Assembly: GCA_026692885.1 (NCBI GenBank)
Contig: JAPLNJ010000361.1
Coordinates: 1 to 11,694, forward strand
Direction of reading: 5' to 3'
Length of the DNA: 11,694 nucleotides
From: Planctomycetota bacterium
Lineage (GTDB): Bacteria > Planctomycetota > Planctomycetia > Pirellulales > Pirellulaceae
The position numbers were made by a program, and so were the translations under genes. The notes under the pieces are model-generated. The model saw only the letters and a program-made list of their open reading frames with translations, did no database searches and was not told where the DNA came from. This document shows positions 1 to 7,755 of the stretch, in pieces (position 1 is the first letter of the stretch; the number at the start of each line of letters is the position of its first letter).

Positions 1-98
1 ACAGTAAATGTGCCCAGGGTGGCGCGCAACTTCGCACTGCGGCCAGTTGCGGGATTCACGGTCTCGCGTTCCGGTTTCCAGGCGACATGCCAGCTGCG

Positions 99-527
99 CT
101 ATGACGACGGCGTGGTCGAATTCAATTCAAATGGCGGCAGCTTGGTCTTGGCCGACTGAATCTCGATCGTCAGAGGAGTCGCGTTGCGATCTTGATAGAT
201 GTCCGGAACCTCGTTGACCATCGCCCCCATTCCGCCCGCCGGCAGATCCGCGACGTTCCCCTTCACGGAAAACTTGCTGACGAGCACCACGTAGGCTCCT
301 GGACGAATCGGGGTGTTGGACGACGCAACCTCGACGATCGTGAAAGCCCCCGTGGCGTCGGTGCTTCCGCTGTGCATCCCTAACGCAACATCCCCCTTGG
401 GAAGAAGTTGTACCTGCGCTCCGCTGAGCGGCTGGCCATCCAGCAACACTTTAATGGCAATGACCACGAGCAACTCAACCAGCGTGAAACCGGCGCGACT
501 CTTGTGGAGGAAAGAAGATCGCATCAT
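99..527 (-). CDS. Chimeric protein: truncated prepilin N-terminus joined to a carboxypeptidase-regulatory-like domain
   Basis: The product is 142 residues from ATG at 527. A second ATG at 524 is equally possible; AGAGG at 532-536 lies 4 or 7 nt upstream. An upstream in-frame extension to 626 has no ribosome site and runs through a promoter-like sequence, so I rejected it. Residues 1-13 are a basic leader ending in Gly13, then FTLVELLVVIAI. That is a class III (type IV prepilin) signal with Gly at -1, Phe at +1 and Glu at +5. The hydrophobic stretch stops after 12 residues at Lys26, where a real pilin helix would continue. From Lys26 the sequence reads KVLLDGQPLSGAQVQLLP, then a Thr-Asp-Ala-Thr-Gly-Ala-Phe turn and an ending PPFELNS. 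This is the carboxypeptidase-regulatory-like beta fold common in small planctomycete lipoproteins, which normally carry a Cys lipobox instead. The family assignment is recognition by eye. Function and localisation are unknown: the protein may be anchored by the short hydrophobic segment, or be non-functional. Confidence 0.72.
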   Translation of the reverse strand: MMRSSFLHKSRAGFTLVELLVVIAIKVLLDGQPLSGAQVQLLPKGDVALGMHSGSTDATGAFTIVEVASSNTPIRPGAYVVLVSKFSVKGNVADLPAGGMGAMVNEVPDIYQDRNATPLTIEIQSAKTKLPPFELNSTTPSS

Positions 528-581
528 ACCACCTCTAAGTAGGGAATAAGAGGCTTTGCGAGGATCGCCATACGTAGCCGC

Positions 582-617
582 AGGGCGCAATATAGGGGAC
601 AACGGAAGCCACGGCAA
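582..617 (-). promoter_or_regulatory. Sigma-70-like promoter for the chimeric prepilin gene
   Basis: On the minus strand TTGCCG (617-612) and TATATT (594-589) are separated by exactly 17 bp. This matches 4 of 6 and 5 of 6 consensus positions. The predicted start of transcription, near 582, gives a leader of about 55 nt before ATG 527. It suggests the small gene is transcribed separately from the 726-residue gene upstream. Planctomycete promoters are poorly characterised, so this rests on consensus matching only. Confidence 0.5.
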
Positions 618-626
618 TAGTCGCAC

Positions 627-650
627 GTCAGGCTGGAAAGCCTGACCTAT
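627..650. repeat. Dispersed palindromic repeat, copy 1
   Basis: GTCAGGCTGGAAAGCCTGAC is an 8-bp perfect stem (GTCAGGCT/AGCCTGAC) closed by a GGAA loop and followed by CTA. The first 23 bases are identical to 9024-9046, and their reverse complement matches the left arm of that doublet. There is no T-run after it on either strand, so it is not a classical terminator, although it begins at the end of the minus-strand gene. The CTA at 647-649 is that gene's TAG stop codon. Confidence 0.85.
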
Positions 651-2827
651 TTAGTTGGCCACTGGGCGAGGAGTTCCGCCAGACGCCGCTGCTGCGGCTG
701 GGGCAGCGCGGCGATCAAGTACTGACTGGGGGGATCGAAGTAGAATACGCCGCCGGGGGCCGCAGGACCGGCGGCCAGCAACCCCAGTTCTCCGCGAATC
801 CGTTCGATTAACGGCTCCGGCGTCTGCGGCTCAGGGAGCAACGCTCCGGCCGGATAAAATTCCACCTCCGGACGAGCTGCCAGCCTCGCCGGCGTGGTGA
901 TCTCCAGCGTCTGGCCGTCAATAACGCGATAAGCCAAGTCCAAGGGACGCAGCAGGCTGTCCAAGGCCGCACCCAAAGTTTGAGCCTGGGCGGCGAGCGT
1001 GGTCTCCGCCTCGGGGTTCCAGCCCAACTCCGCCACGGCTTGCCAATCGACCAACACCTGGACTCCGGTGTCCTTGCGCAGTTGGTCAAGGATCCGCACC
1101 AACAGCGTCGGGGTCAGGTAGTTCAGCGTGACGCGGGTGGCCAGCGCCTTGGCCGCCAATGCGCTCCGCGGGATTAGTTGGAATAACTCCGGGTTCAAGC
1201 TCGACTGGGGCGGGAGACCGCGCGCGACTCGCAGTCTGTCACAGAACAACAGCGTCCGAAACAGGACGGTGTCGCGGTGCTCGATCACCAAGGACGGCAT
1301 CTCGCCTGTGACCACGCCCGCACCTCCGTGGGCCTGCCAGGATTCCGGCTCGACCATCGCCACGATCAGGTCCGTCAACTGTCCCAGTCGCCGGGAATCG
1401 TCGCCGACCAAGTCCTGAACGGAATGCTTGTGTGAGCGGTGGGCACCCTGCGGAGTGGGGGGGCGAGTCACCAGCACTTGATCGTCCACCACGACGTAGC
1501 CCAACCGCAGCGGCTGCAGTGCCGCCCTGAGCACCTGGTCGACGTTGGTCTTGTCCAATTGGACCGAGACCGGAGTCTGAGGCGTGACCTTTACCAACGC
1601 CAACGCATCCGGATCCAACGTGATCGGGATGGTGCTGAAGCTGGCGATGAACTGTAGCAGGTCGAGCAACGGCGTCTTGGTGAATTCGATCGAAGGAATT
1701 TCATCCTTCAGACGCTGGGCGACGTCCACCTGGCGCGGCGCTGGACGCGGCGCCGAAGGCGGCACAGATTGAGCGGCCGCCGGGTCCGTCTCCGCGGGCC
1801 TATCCATGCCGGATTCCGAAGCGGGCAGCGCAGGAGCAATCGGCGTGGTGTCCATGAAGGGGGCAAAGGAGCTGAAGCCCGGCGCGGGCGCCGCCGTGTC
1901 GGCCGCGGCGGGCTTTCCGGCTGTCTCCTGTGGCGTGGTCGTCGCCCCGGCAGCGGACGGCGTCTCCGGCGGCTTCGCGATGGTCGTGGGATTAGCGTCT
2001 TCGCCGGTTTGCGCCACAGGCTGCGCGGACGGGTTGGCTTGGGGTTCGCTGGCCGACGGCGCATCTCCTGTCGGTTCCGGCGGCGAAGATTCGGTGGGCG
2101 TGGGAGCGACGGGATGGATCGTGCCGGTGTCCGGCTCGGGAGATCTCGGCGGCGGGACTGCGGCGTCCGACCCTGCGGCGCGGGGACCGGTCGGGGAAGC
2201 AGACGAGTTCCACGCGGCCAGGACTCCGAACACGACCAAGGCCAAGGCCAGTCCCACGGCAGCAGCCCCGCCGATCAGCAGCCCCTCGCGCCGTCGGGGA
2301 ACCGTCGCCGCCCTAGCGGCGGTGGCCGCGGACGGTTCGAGCTGGCCGTCGGCTCGCTCGTCCGGGGGCGCAAGCGACGTGGCGACCGTGGCCTCCACCG
2401 GTGTGCTGTCGTCGTGCAGCGCTGGGCCGACGGCGCCCGACTCCACGGCTCGGCCGGAGCCTCGCCCGCCCGACGTGTTCGGCTCCGGCACATCGGGTTC
2501 CGGCGCGTCAGCCACCGCGGAGAACGCGGTGGGGACAGGGGGGGGCTGCCGAGACTTTGACAATTCTGCGGCTGGCGCCGGCGCGCTGACGACGGGTGGC
2601 TTGGCCGTCGGCGCAGCCTGGGGTGGAGGCGTCGTCGGCGTTTCGGCCGGGGCCCTTGGTCCAGCCTTCTGGGCGGCAACTTGGTCGGCGTCGCGCCCCT
2701 GCGGTGGTGGCTCGACCAGCACCATGCTGCCACAGTGTGGGCAGATGGAGATCTGGCCGATGGTCGATGCGTCGAGGACCTTAAGACGTTTCTGACAGGT
2801 CGTACAGGTAATGCTGAACAGTTCCAC
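647..2827 (-). CDS. Zinc-ribbon, single-TM protein with two STN (secretin N-terminal)-like domains
   Basis: The product is 726 residues with a GTG start. AAAGGA at 2842-2837 lies 9 nt upstream, and no in-frame ATG fits better. Residues 8-32 hold Cys8-x2-Cys11 and Cys29-x2-Cys32, a zinc ribbon. Residues 40-180 and 206-365 are long Pro/Ala/Ser/Thr-rich linkers. Residues 183-205 (LLIGGAAAVGLALALVVFGV) form one transmembrane helix preceded by RRR, so the zinc ribbon is predicted to be cytoplasmic and the rest periplasmic. Residues 367-456 resemble an STN domain, the short N-terminal domain of secretins and TonB receptors: IEFTKTPLLDLLQFIASFSTIPITLDPDAL, then VLVTRP. Residues 565-645 look like a second one (VTLNYLTPTLLVRILDQL to LEITTP). 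Between them, around 470-535, is a segment containing LTDLIVAMVEPESW and GGAGVV that resembles secretin-like planctomycete proteins. No secretin barrel is present, so a pore is unlikely; a periplasmic scaffold is only an inference. The stop codon lies in a dispersed repeat. Confidence 0.8.
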   Translation of the reverse strand: MELFSITCTTCQKRLKVLDASTIGQISICPHCGSMVLVEPPPQGRDADQVAAQKAGPRAPAETPTTPPPQAAPTAKPPVVSAPAPAAELSKSRQPPPVPTAFSAVADAPEPDVPEPNTSGGRGSGRAVESGAVGPALHDDSTPVEATVATSLAPPDERADGQLEPSAATAARAATVPRRREGLLIGGAAAVGLALALVVFGVLAAWNSSASPTGPRAAGSDAAVPPPRSPEPDTGTIHPVAPTPTESSPPEPTGDAPSASEPQANPSAQPVAQTGEDANPTTIAKPPETPSAAGATTTPQETAGKPAAADTAAPAPGFSSFAPFMDTTPIAPALPASESGMDRPAETDPAAAQSVPPSAPRPAPRQVDVAQRLKDEIPSIEFTKTPLLDLLQFIASFSTIPITLDPDALALVKVTPQTPVSVQLDKTNVDQVLRAALQPLRLGYVVVDDQVLVTRPPTPQGAHRSHKHSVQDLVGDDSRRLGQLTDLIVAMVEPESWQAHGGAGVVTGEMPSLVIEHRDTVLFRTLLFCDRLRVARGLPPQSSLNPELFQLIPRSALAAKALATRVTLNYLTPTLLVRILDQLRKDTGVQVLVDWQAVAELGWNPEAETTLAAQAQTLGAALDSLLRPLDLAYRVIDGQTLEITTPARLAARPEVEFYPAGALLPEPQTPEPLIERIRGELGLLAAGPAAPGGVFYFDPPSQYLIAALPQPQQRRLAELLAQWPTK
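2443..2467 (-). repeat. Dispersed-repeat fragment inside the coding region
   Basis: The 25 bases read on the minus strand match 22 of 25 positions of 5340-5364, which belongs to the element at 5296-5434. In the host gene they encode residues 121-128 (RGSGRAVE region) of the disordered linker before the transmembrane helix. High GC makes chance similarity possible. Confidence 0.4.
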
Positions 2828-4075
<1,248 letters not shown>

Positions 4076-4500
4076 CGGCCGGTACGGCTTCGGCGCGGGG
4101 CCTTGATCGGAAGGTTGCGCAGCGTAATCGCGAAGCGTCGGCGAGGAAGAGCAGCATTTTTTTGTTGACGCTTGGCGCTTACGATGATCCCCGGTTAGCC
4201 TTTTGCACAACGTTTCGATCAAGGCCTCGGCGCGATCGCCAGCAAGCTGACATTGACATGGCGGCCGCGCTGATTTACAACGCCCCGTCGGTGGACTTGA
4301 CCCTGAGGTTGCGAACTGCTGTCAGTGCTGGTAACGGTTGGGATGGCTGAGCCTAAGCGAAGCCCCCGACCGCGACTTCTGGGGCCTCGCTGTGATCTGC
4401 CCCAGCCGTCCTTCAGCGAACATTTCGCAAGGTATACGATCAAGGCCCGCGTGAACTTCCTGACCCAGACACACCCCTCCCTCCGTCGCGACAAACCGCC
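4076..4500. other. Intergenic region without a convincing gene
   Basis: Nothing in these 425 bp translates into a recognisable protein in any frame. They contain a run of seven T at 4157-4163 with no stable hairpin in front of it. An imperfect inverted repeat lies at 4357-4366 and 4381-4390 (9 of 10 pairs, 14-nt loop). A weak promoter-like pair, TTCAGC (4412-4417) and TACGAT (4435-4440), has 17-bp spacing and could serve the downstream gene. No tRNA or small RNA was recognised. Confidence 0.6.
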
Positions 4501-5274
4501 ATGAACCGCATGCAATGTTGGCCGGCTGAAAGTCTTAAGTCTCCGACGTCTGCCGCTCGGGTCGAGCAGTCGGTGCTACAGTTCTCCCAGCACCGAGACT
4601 TGGCGTATGCCCTGTTCGCCCCGCTGCATTATGAATCGAATTACGGTTATCCGCTGTTGGTCTGGCTGCACGGTCCCGGCGATGACGAGCGTCAGTTGTG
4701 TCGTGTCATGCCGCACATCAGCCTGCGGAATTATGTGGGAGTTGGGGCGCGTGGTTGCTGCGAACCAGCTCCGGGCGGTCTGGGCTTCCAGTGGCAGCAG
4801 CAGGCAACCGCCATCCAAGCCGCCGAGCAGCGCGTGTTTGACGGCATCGAGATTGCCTGCCAGCGTTACCACATCGACGAGGACCGTATTTTCTTGGCCG
4901 GTTATCAGTGCGGTGGCACCATGGCGCTGCGGCTGGGATTGCAGTATCCGCGTCAGTTTGCCGGCGTGCTTTCTGTCGGCGGGCCATTCCCGACGGGTTT
5001 GGCACCGCTGGCCCATTTGCGGCAAGTCCGCCGTTTGCCGATTTTCCTCGCCCAGGGCCGCGATTCCGAGATCTATCCGCAGCACCAATGCTGCGAGGAA
5101 CTGCGACTGTTCCACGCGGCGGCCATGCACGTCACGTTGCGTCAGTATCCGTGCAACGATGAATTGACGACGCAGATGCTGCACGACATGGACGTCTGGA
5201 TCATGGAGCGAATCAACGGCGTCTCAGCGGCCTCCAGCCACGACGTGCACGCTTTCCCGGGCGATGCCAGCTAA
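4501..5274 (+). CDS. Alpha/beta-hydrolase-fold protein, probable pseudoenzyme
   Basis: This 257-residue protein resembles the phospholipase/carboxylesterase group (COG0400-like). Strand and oxyanion-loop features are clear in PLLVWLHGPGDDERQL (51-66). The block FLAGYQCGGTMALRLGLQYP (131-150) is the nucleophile elbow. In active relatives it reads GFSQGG; here it is G134-Y-Q-C-G-G, so the Ser position is Gln136, with a Cys next to it. The acid residue survives (QGRDSEIYP, Asp188). The catalytic His, normally in a YPGGHE-type block, is replaced by Asp220 in YPCNDELT. Two of three triad residues are therefore missing, although the scaffold is well kept, which suggests a binding or structural role or a different chemistry. 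The start at ATG 4501 has no clear ribosome site; ATG 4510 is an alternative. There is no signal peptide. The next gene begins 287 bp downstream, so operon membership is unclear. Confidence 0.85.
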   Translation: MNRMQCWPAESLKSPTSAARVEQSVLQFSQHRDLAYALFAPLHYESNYGYPLLVWLHGPGDDERQLCRVMPHISLRNYVGVGARGCCEPAPGGLGFQWQQQATAIQAAEQRVFDGIEIACQRYHIDEDRIFLAGYQCGGTMALRLGLQYPRQFAGVLSVGGPFPTGLAPLAHLRQVRRLPIFLAQGRDSEIYPQHQCCEELRLFHAAAMHVTLRQYPCNDELTTQMLHDMDVWIMERINGVSAASSHDVHAFPGDAS

Positions 5275-5295
5275 CCCGCGTAGCGGACTGCGATT

Positions 5296-5434
5296 GAGTC
5301 CTAGGTTGCCAGTGGAACACGAGAGACCGTGGACGGGGAGGGCGACGCTCCCGCGGAGCCGTGGGCCGTCCCCGACGGCCCGCTCCGCCTCGGCAGGAGC
5401 CTCGCCCTCCCCTGCCATGGGCAACCTAGGACTC
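5296..5434. repeat. 139-bp element with 15-bp perfect terminal inverted repeats
   Basis: GAGTCCTAGGTTGCC at 5296-5310 is the exact reverse complement of 5420-5434. Inside, an imperfect long palindrome with arms around 5331-5370 and 5373-5412 centres on GACGGCCC-type sequence and contains GGGCGACGCTCC and GGAGCCTCGCCC. No target-site duplication is visible and there is no reading frame for a transposase, so this is MITE-like or REP-like. Related short matches occur at 2443-2467 and 6231-6287. Confidence 0.75.
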
Positions 5435-5455
5435 CAGCGTACCTCAAAACGCACA

Positions 5456-5485
5456 TTGACACGGCCCTTGTCTTTCGAGTACAAA
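5456..5485 (+). promoter_or_regulatory. Sigma-70-like promoter upstream of the ATPase-domain/flagellar genes
   Basis: TTGACA at 5456-5461 is a perfect -35 hexamer. TACAAA at 5480-5485, 18 bp further on, matches 4 of 6 positions of the -10 box. The predicted transcript would start near 5492 and carry a leader of about 70 nt, including a small hairpin (GTCGCT/AGCGAC with a GCGT loop), before ATG 5561. It is the best promoter candidate ahead of fliF. Confidence 0.45.
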
Positions 5486-5560
5486 CCGCCCCCGCTTGTT
5501 GCCTCCTGGAACCGTGGACCAAGGTCGCTGCGTAGCGACTCTAATCGGAGCGGGGCTATC

Positions 5561-6058
5561 ATGGATGAAGTGTTACGATTTACGCCGCGGGATGGATCCG
5601 AGGATCCGAGTTTCGATGTCAGTGACGTGATTGGCGAAATCTGCGAAGCCTTAGAATTGCGGAGCTTTCGCCTGGGAGTGCAGTTCGAAGTCGACGCGCC
5701 TCCCTACACCATGCTCCAGGGGGACCGGGAGCAGTTCCGGACGGTCCTGCAACTCCTGCTGGCTCAAACGCTGGAAGTGACATCGCGGGGCAGCGATCTG
5801 GTAATCACCGCTTGCCGCGACGAGCACGGCGTGGAAGTCGAAGTCGCCGACAGTGGCACGGGCATCGCCCACCTGTTCGCCCAACCTGCGTCGGCATTCG
5901 CCGTGGGTCTGGCGGGGCAAAAGAAGGCCCGGAATGCTTCGGACCTGAGCCGCCTGATCGCAGCCCTTGGCGGCGATATCCGCGTTCAGGATTGTCCGGA
6001 CGGCGGCGCGGCAATCACGGTGCACTTCCCGCAGCATCTCCAGCGCGCGGCGGCCTAG
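5561..6058 (+). CDS. Stand-alone GHKL/HATPase-domain protein, degenerate
   Basis: The product is 165 residues from ATG 5561, with GGAG at 5547-5550 10 nt upstream. The reading frame is open back to 5264, but that stretch is repeat-derived and has no ribosome site. Residues 15-45 resemble the segment between the dimerisation and ATP domains of sensor kinases (FDVSDVIGEICEALELRSFRLGVQFEV). Residues 54-90 correspond to the N-box helix (GDREQFRTVLQLLLAQTLEVTSRG), but the conserved Asn residues are replaced by Leu and Gln. VADSGTGI (95-102) keeps the G1 motif DxGxG. The second glycine box (GLGLA type) is gone, replaced by KKARNASDLSRLIAAL, while the closing LGGDIRVQ...GGAAITVHFP (136-156) is kept. 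There is no phosphoacceptor His domain and no membrane segment. ATP binding is doubtful, and kinase activity is unlikely without a partner. It lies 260 bp before fliF on the same strand. Confidence 0.75.
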   Translation: MDEVLRFTPRDGSEDPSFDVSDVIGEICEALELRSFRLGVQFEVDAPPYTMLQGDREQFRTVLQLLLAQTLEVTSRGSDLVITACRDEHGVEVEVADSGTGIAHLFAQPASAFAVGLAGQKKARNASDLSRLIAALGGDIRVQDCPDGGAAITVHFPQHLQRAAA

Positions 6059-6083
6059 CCGCGGCGAAGAACTTGCACAACGT

Positions 6084-6149
6084 GTAGGGTGGGCTGCGCC
6101 CACCAAGCACAAGCAGTTGTGGTGGGCCCAGCCCACCCTACGATTTTTT
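6084..6149 (+). terminator. Inverted-repeat doublet followed by a T-run (terminator-like)
   Basis: Arm 6084-6104 and arm 6121-6141 are reverse complements in 20 of 21 positions, with a 16-nt spacer. They are followed by ATTTTTT at 6143-6149. Each arm can also fold on itself (GTGGGC-TGC-GCCCAC in the left arm). It resembles a rho-independent terminator after the ATPase-domain gene, but its repeat-like design suggests a dispersed REP element that happens to have a T-run. Confidence 0.5.
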
Positions 6150-6160
6150 CACAGCCGCTG

Positions 6161-6185
6161 CGTGTGCCGTCCGCTACGGCACACG
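6161..6185. repeat. 10-bp perfect hairpin upstream of fliF
   Basis: CGTGTGCCGT at 6161-6170 pairs completely with ACGGCACACG at 6176-6185 across the 5-nt loop CCGCT. No T-run follows. It is probably another dispersed palindrome, and could be an operator or leader structure. I see no promoter between it and fliF. Confidence 0.6.
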
Positions 6186-6230
6186 GAGTCTGCCTGCACC
6201 TTTGAGAAAACACTTGACCAAGACGGGGCT

Positions 6231-6287
6231 GGGCGAGGCAGCTGCCGAAACCAGCTCGGGAGCGGCCCGACAGGAGCGTCGCCCGCC
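6231..6287. repeat. Degenerate copy of the 5296-5434 repeat family
   Basis: GGGCGAGGC at 6231-6239 and GGAGCGTCGCCC at 6273-6284 mirror the inner arms of the element at 5296-5434; the 12-base block matches the reverse complement of 5340-5351 exactly. The rest is diverged. It lies in the fliF leader, just before its ribosome site. Confidence 0.4.
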
Positions 6288-6318
6288 CTGGTGCGTAGCG
6301 TCCACGAGGGAAAACGGG

Positions 6319-7752
6319 ATGGAGTTCTTCAACCAGTGGTCCCCACGCCTCGCCCCGCACCTGCGCTGGCTAAAGCCCACCTCTTGGCTGGCCAGCGTCG
6401 TGCTCGGCTTGGCGGTAGCGGGTGCCGTCCTGCTGTTCGCCCGGAAGCCCGGCCGCCCCGCCTACGAACCCCTCTTGAGCGGGCAGACCTGCTCACCTCG
6501 CGACATCGCCAAGATGACGGCCACGTTTCGCAAAGCGGGTCTGCCGGAGACCCAAGTCGAGGGCGACCAGATCCACGTGCCCGCCGGCCGGCGCGAGGCC
6601 TACCTGGCCACCCTCGACGCCTCCAACGCCTTGCCTGCGGATTTCGACGAGGCGTTGGAAAGGTATGTCGCCAAGAGCAATCCCTTCGCCTCACACCAGC
6701 AAAACGAAGTGGGCTACAAGTACGCCATCCAGATGAAGCTGGCAAAGATCGTCGCGGGCATGCGGGGCGTCGAGACCGCGTCGGTCCAGTATGATGAGGT
6801 CAAGCAACCAGGCTTTCCGCCGACCATCGAGAAACGCGCCTTAGTGGCGGTCCGGCCCTCCGGCAATCGGCCCCTGGAATACGACCACATCGAGGCTATC
6901 CGGGATACGGTCACCGGCTCGATCGGCGGATTGGAGCGAAGCCGCGTCACGGTCACGGATTTGGCGGCGGGCCGCGCTTACCCTGGCAACCCGGAGCACC
7001 GCGCCTCACATCTGGCGAGCCAATTCCAAGCCGCCACGCAACGCGCCCTGGAAAAAGAGTTCTGCCAGAAAATCGAACAACGTCTGGCGAAGTATCCCGA
7101 CGTGGTCGTGGGCGTCAGTGTGCACTTCTCTCCGCCTAGCATCAGGCACTCGTCGGACACCACCCCGCCCGCCGAAGCACCGCCACCGCTGACGCCCGCG
7201 CTGGTGTCTGCGTCCATTGACGTCCCGAAGAGCTACTTCAAGAGGGTCTGGAACGACCGGAATTCGGCGGCCTCACGGCGGGTTCCCGACGCTCGGGAAT
7301 TGCGGGCGATCGAAGCCGAGGTCCAACAGACGCTCGAACGGGCCGTCGCCGCGCTGCTGCCGCCGCCGACCGCCCATCTGCCAGCCGTACCCCAAGTGAC
7401 CGTGACCTCGTATGACGACCTGACGCCCCTGGCCGCGTCCGCCGTGGGGTTACCGTCCACCCTCACTGCCGGACTCGTGTGGTATTGGCCGATCCTGGGA
7501 TGCGGTGCCGTGGTGCTGGTGAGCTGGCTGACGTGGCGCGGCCGGCAGGGAACTGCGGCCGGTGCTCCGCGTCACGCCGCAGCTCCCACGGAAATTGGAG
7601 CAAGCCACGCGGCAGACGCAGCGGCCACCGAGCCCGCCTGCCGTCCCTGCCCGGTCAGTGCCCCGACTCACCGGGAGTTGACCAACATAATCCAACGTGA
7701 TCCCGTGGCCGCCGCGCAGGTCTTGCGACATTGGATTGGCGAGGCTGCCTAA
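6319..7752 (+). CDS. fliF: Flagellar MS-ring protein FliF
   Basis: FliF assembles the MS ring in the inner membrane, the base of the flagellar rotor and of the export apparatus. I start it at ATG 6319, giving 477 residues (MEFFNQWSPR), because GAGGG at 6305-6309 lies 9 nt upstream. The frame is open to 6202, but that part is repeat-derived. TM1 is at about residues 22-41. YscJ/FliF-type ring-building motifs follow, with YEPLLSG at 49-55 and SNPFASHQQNEVGYKYAIQMKLAKIV around 120-146, then a variable periplasmic region, rich in Pro around 272-297. TM2 is at about 384-405. The C-terminal tail, LTNIIQRDPVAAAQVLRHWIGEAA (454-477), is the FliG-binding segment. It is shorter than enterobacterial FliF, which is about 550 residues. 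fliG follows after 3 bp. No fliE or flgBC lies directly upstream, as they often do elsewhere. Confidence 0.95.
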   Translation: MEFFNQWSPRLAPHLRWLKPTSWLASVVLGLAVAGAVLLFARKPGRPAYEPLLSGQTCSPRDIAKMTATFRKAGLPETQVEGDQIHVPAGRREAYLATLDASNALPADFDEALERYVAKSNPFASHQQNEVGYKYAIQMKLAKIVAGMRGVETASVQYDEVKQPGFPPTIEKRALVAVRPSGNRPLEYDHIEAIRDTVTGSIGGLERSRVTVTDLAAGRAYPGNPEHRASHLASQFQAATQRALEKEFCQKIEQRLAKYPDVVVGVSVHFSPPSIRHSSDTTPPAEAPPPLTPALVSASIDVPKSYFKRVWNDRNSAASRRVPDARELRAIEAEVQQTLERAVAALLPPPTAHLPAVPQVTVTSYDDLTPLAASAVGLPSTLTAGLVWYWPILGCGAVVLVSWLTWRGRQGTAAGAPRHAAAPTEIGASHAADAAATEPACRPCPVSAPTHRELTNIIQRDPVAAAQVLRHWIGEAA

Positions 7753-7755
7753 GCT

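Noticed and set aside
1..159. A plus-strand frame open from the window edge to TGA at 157-159 (52 codons), overlapping the end of the chimeric prepilin gene
   Set aside because: It has no recognisable protein similarity and only moderate third-position GC, and most of the overlap is antisense to a well-supported C-terminus. It could be the end of a gene entering from the left, but I cannot support it.
1769..2795. Long plus-strand open frames opposite the 726-residue gene
   Set aside because: They are Gly/Arg/Ala-rich shadows of Pro/Ala-rich coding sequence in high-GC DNA, without motifs. The minus frame has a zinc ribbon, a TM helix and structured domains.
4133..4173. T-run at 4157-4163 as a terminator of mdh
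   Set aside because: The only inverted repeat nearby (AAGCGTC/GACGCTT) has the T-run in its loop rather than after the stem, so it does not fit a rho-independent terminator.
5264..5560. N-terminal extension of the GHKL-domain protein
   Set aside because: It has no ribosome site at the far start; the stretch is a palindromic repeat that also contains the promoter candidate, and translating it gives low-complexity sequence.
6176..6196. Possible sigma-54 promoter (GGCAC...TCTGC) before fliF
   Set aside because: The GG and GC dinucleotides are 14 rather than 12 bases apart, and the sequence lies within a hairpin repeat.
6202..6318. Upstream start of fliF at 6202 adding 39 residues
   Set aside because: The added part is encoded by repeat-like sequence and lacks family similarity; ATG 6319 has a good ribosome site and gives a normal FliF beginning.
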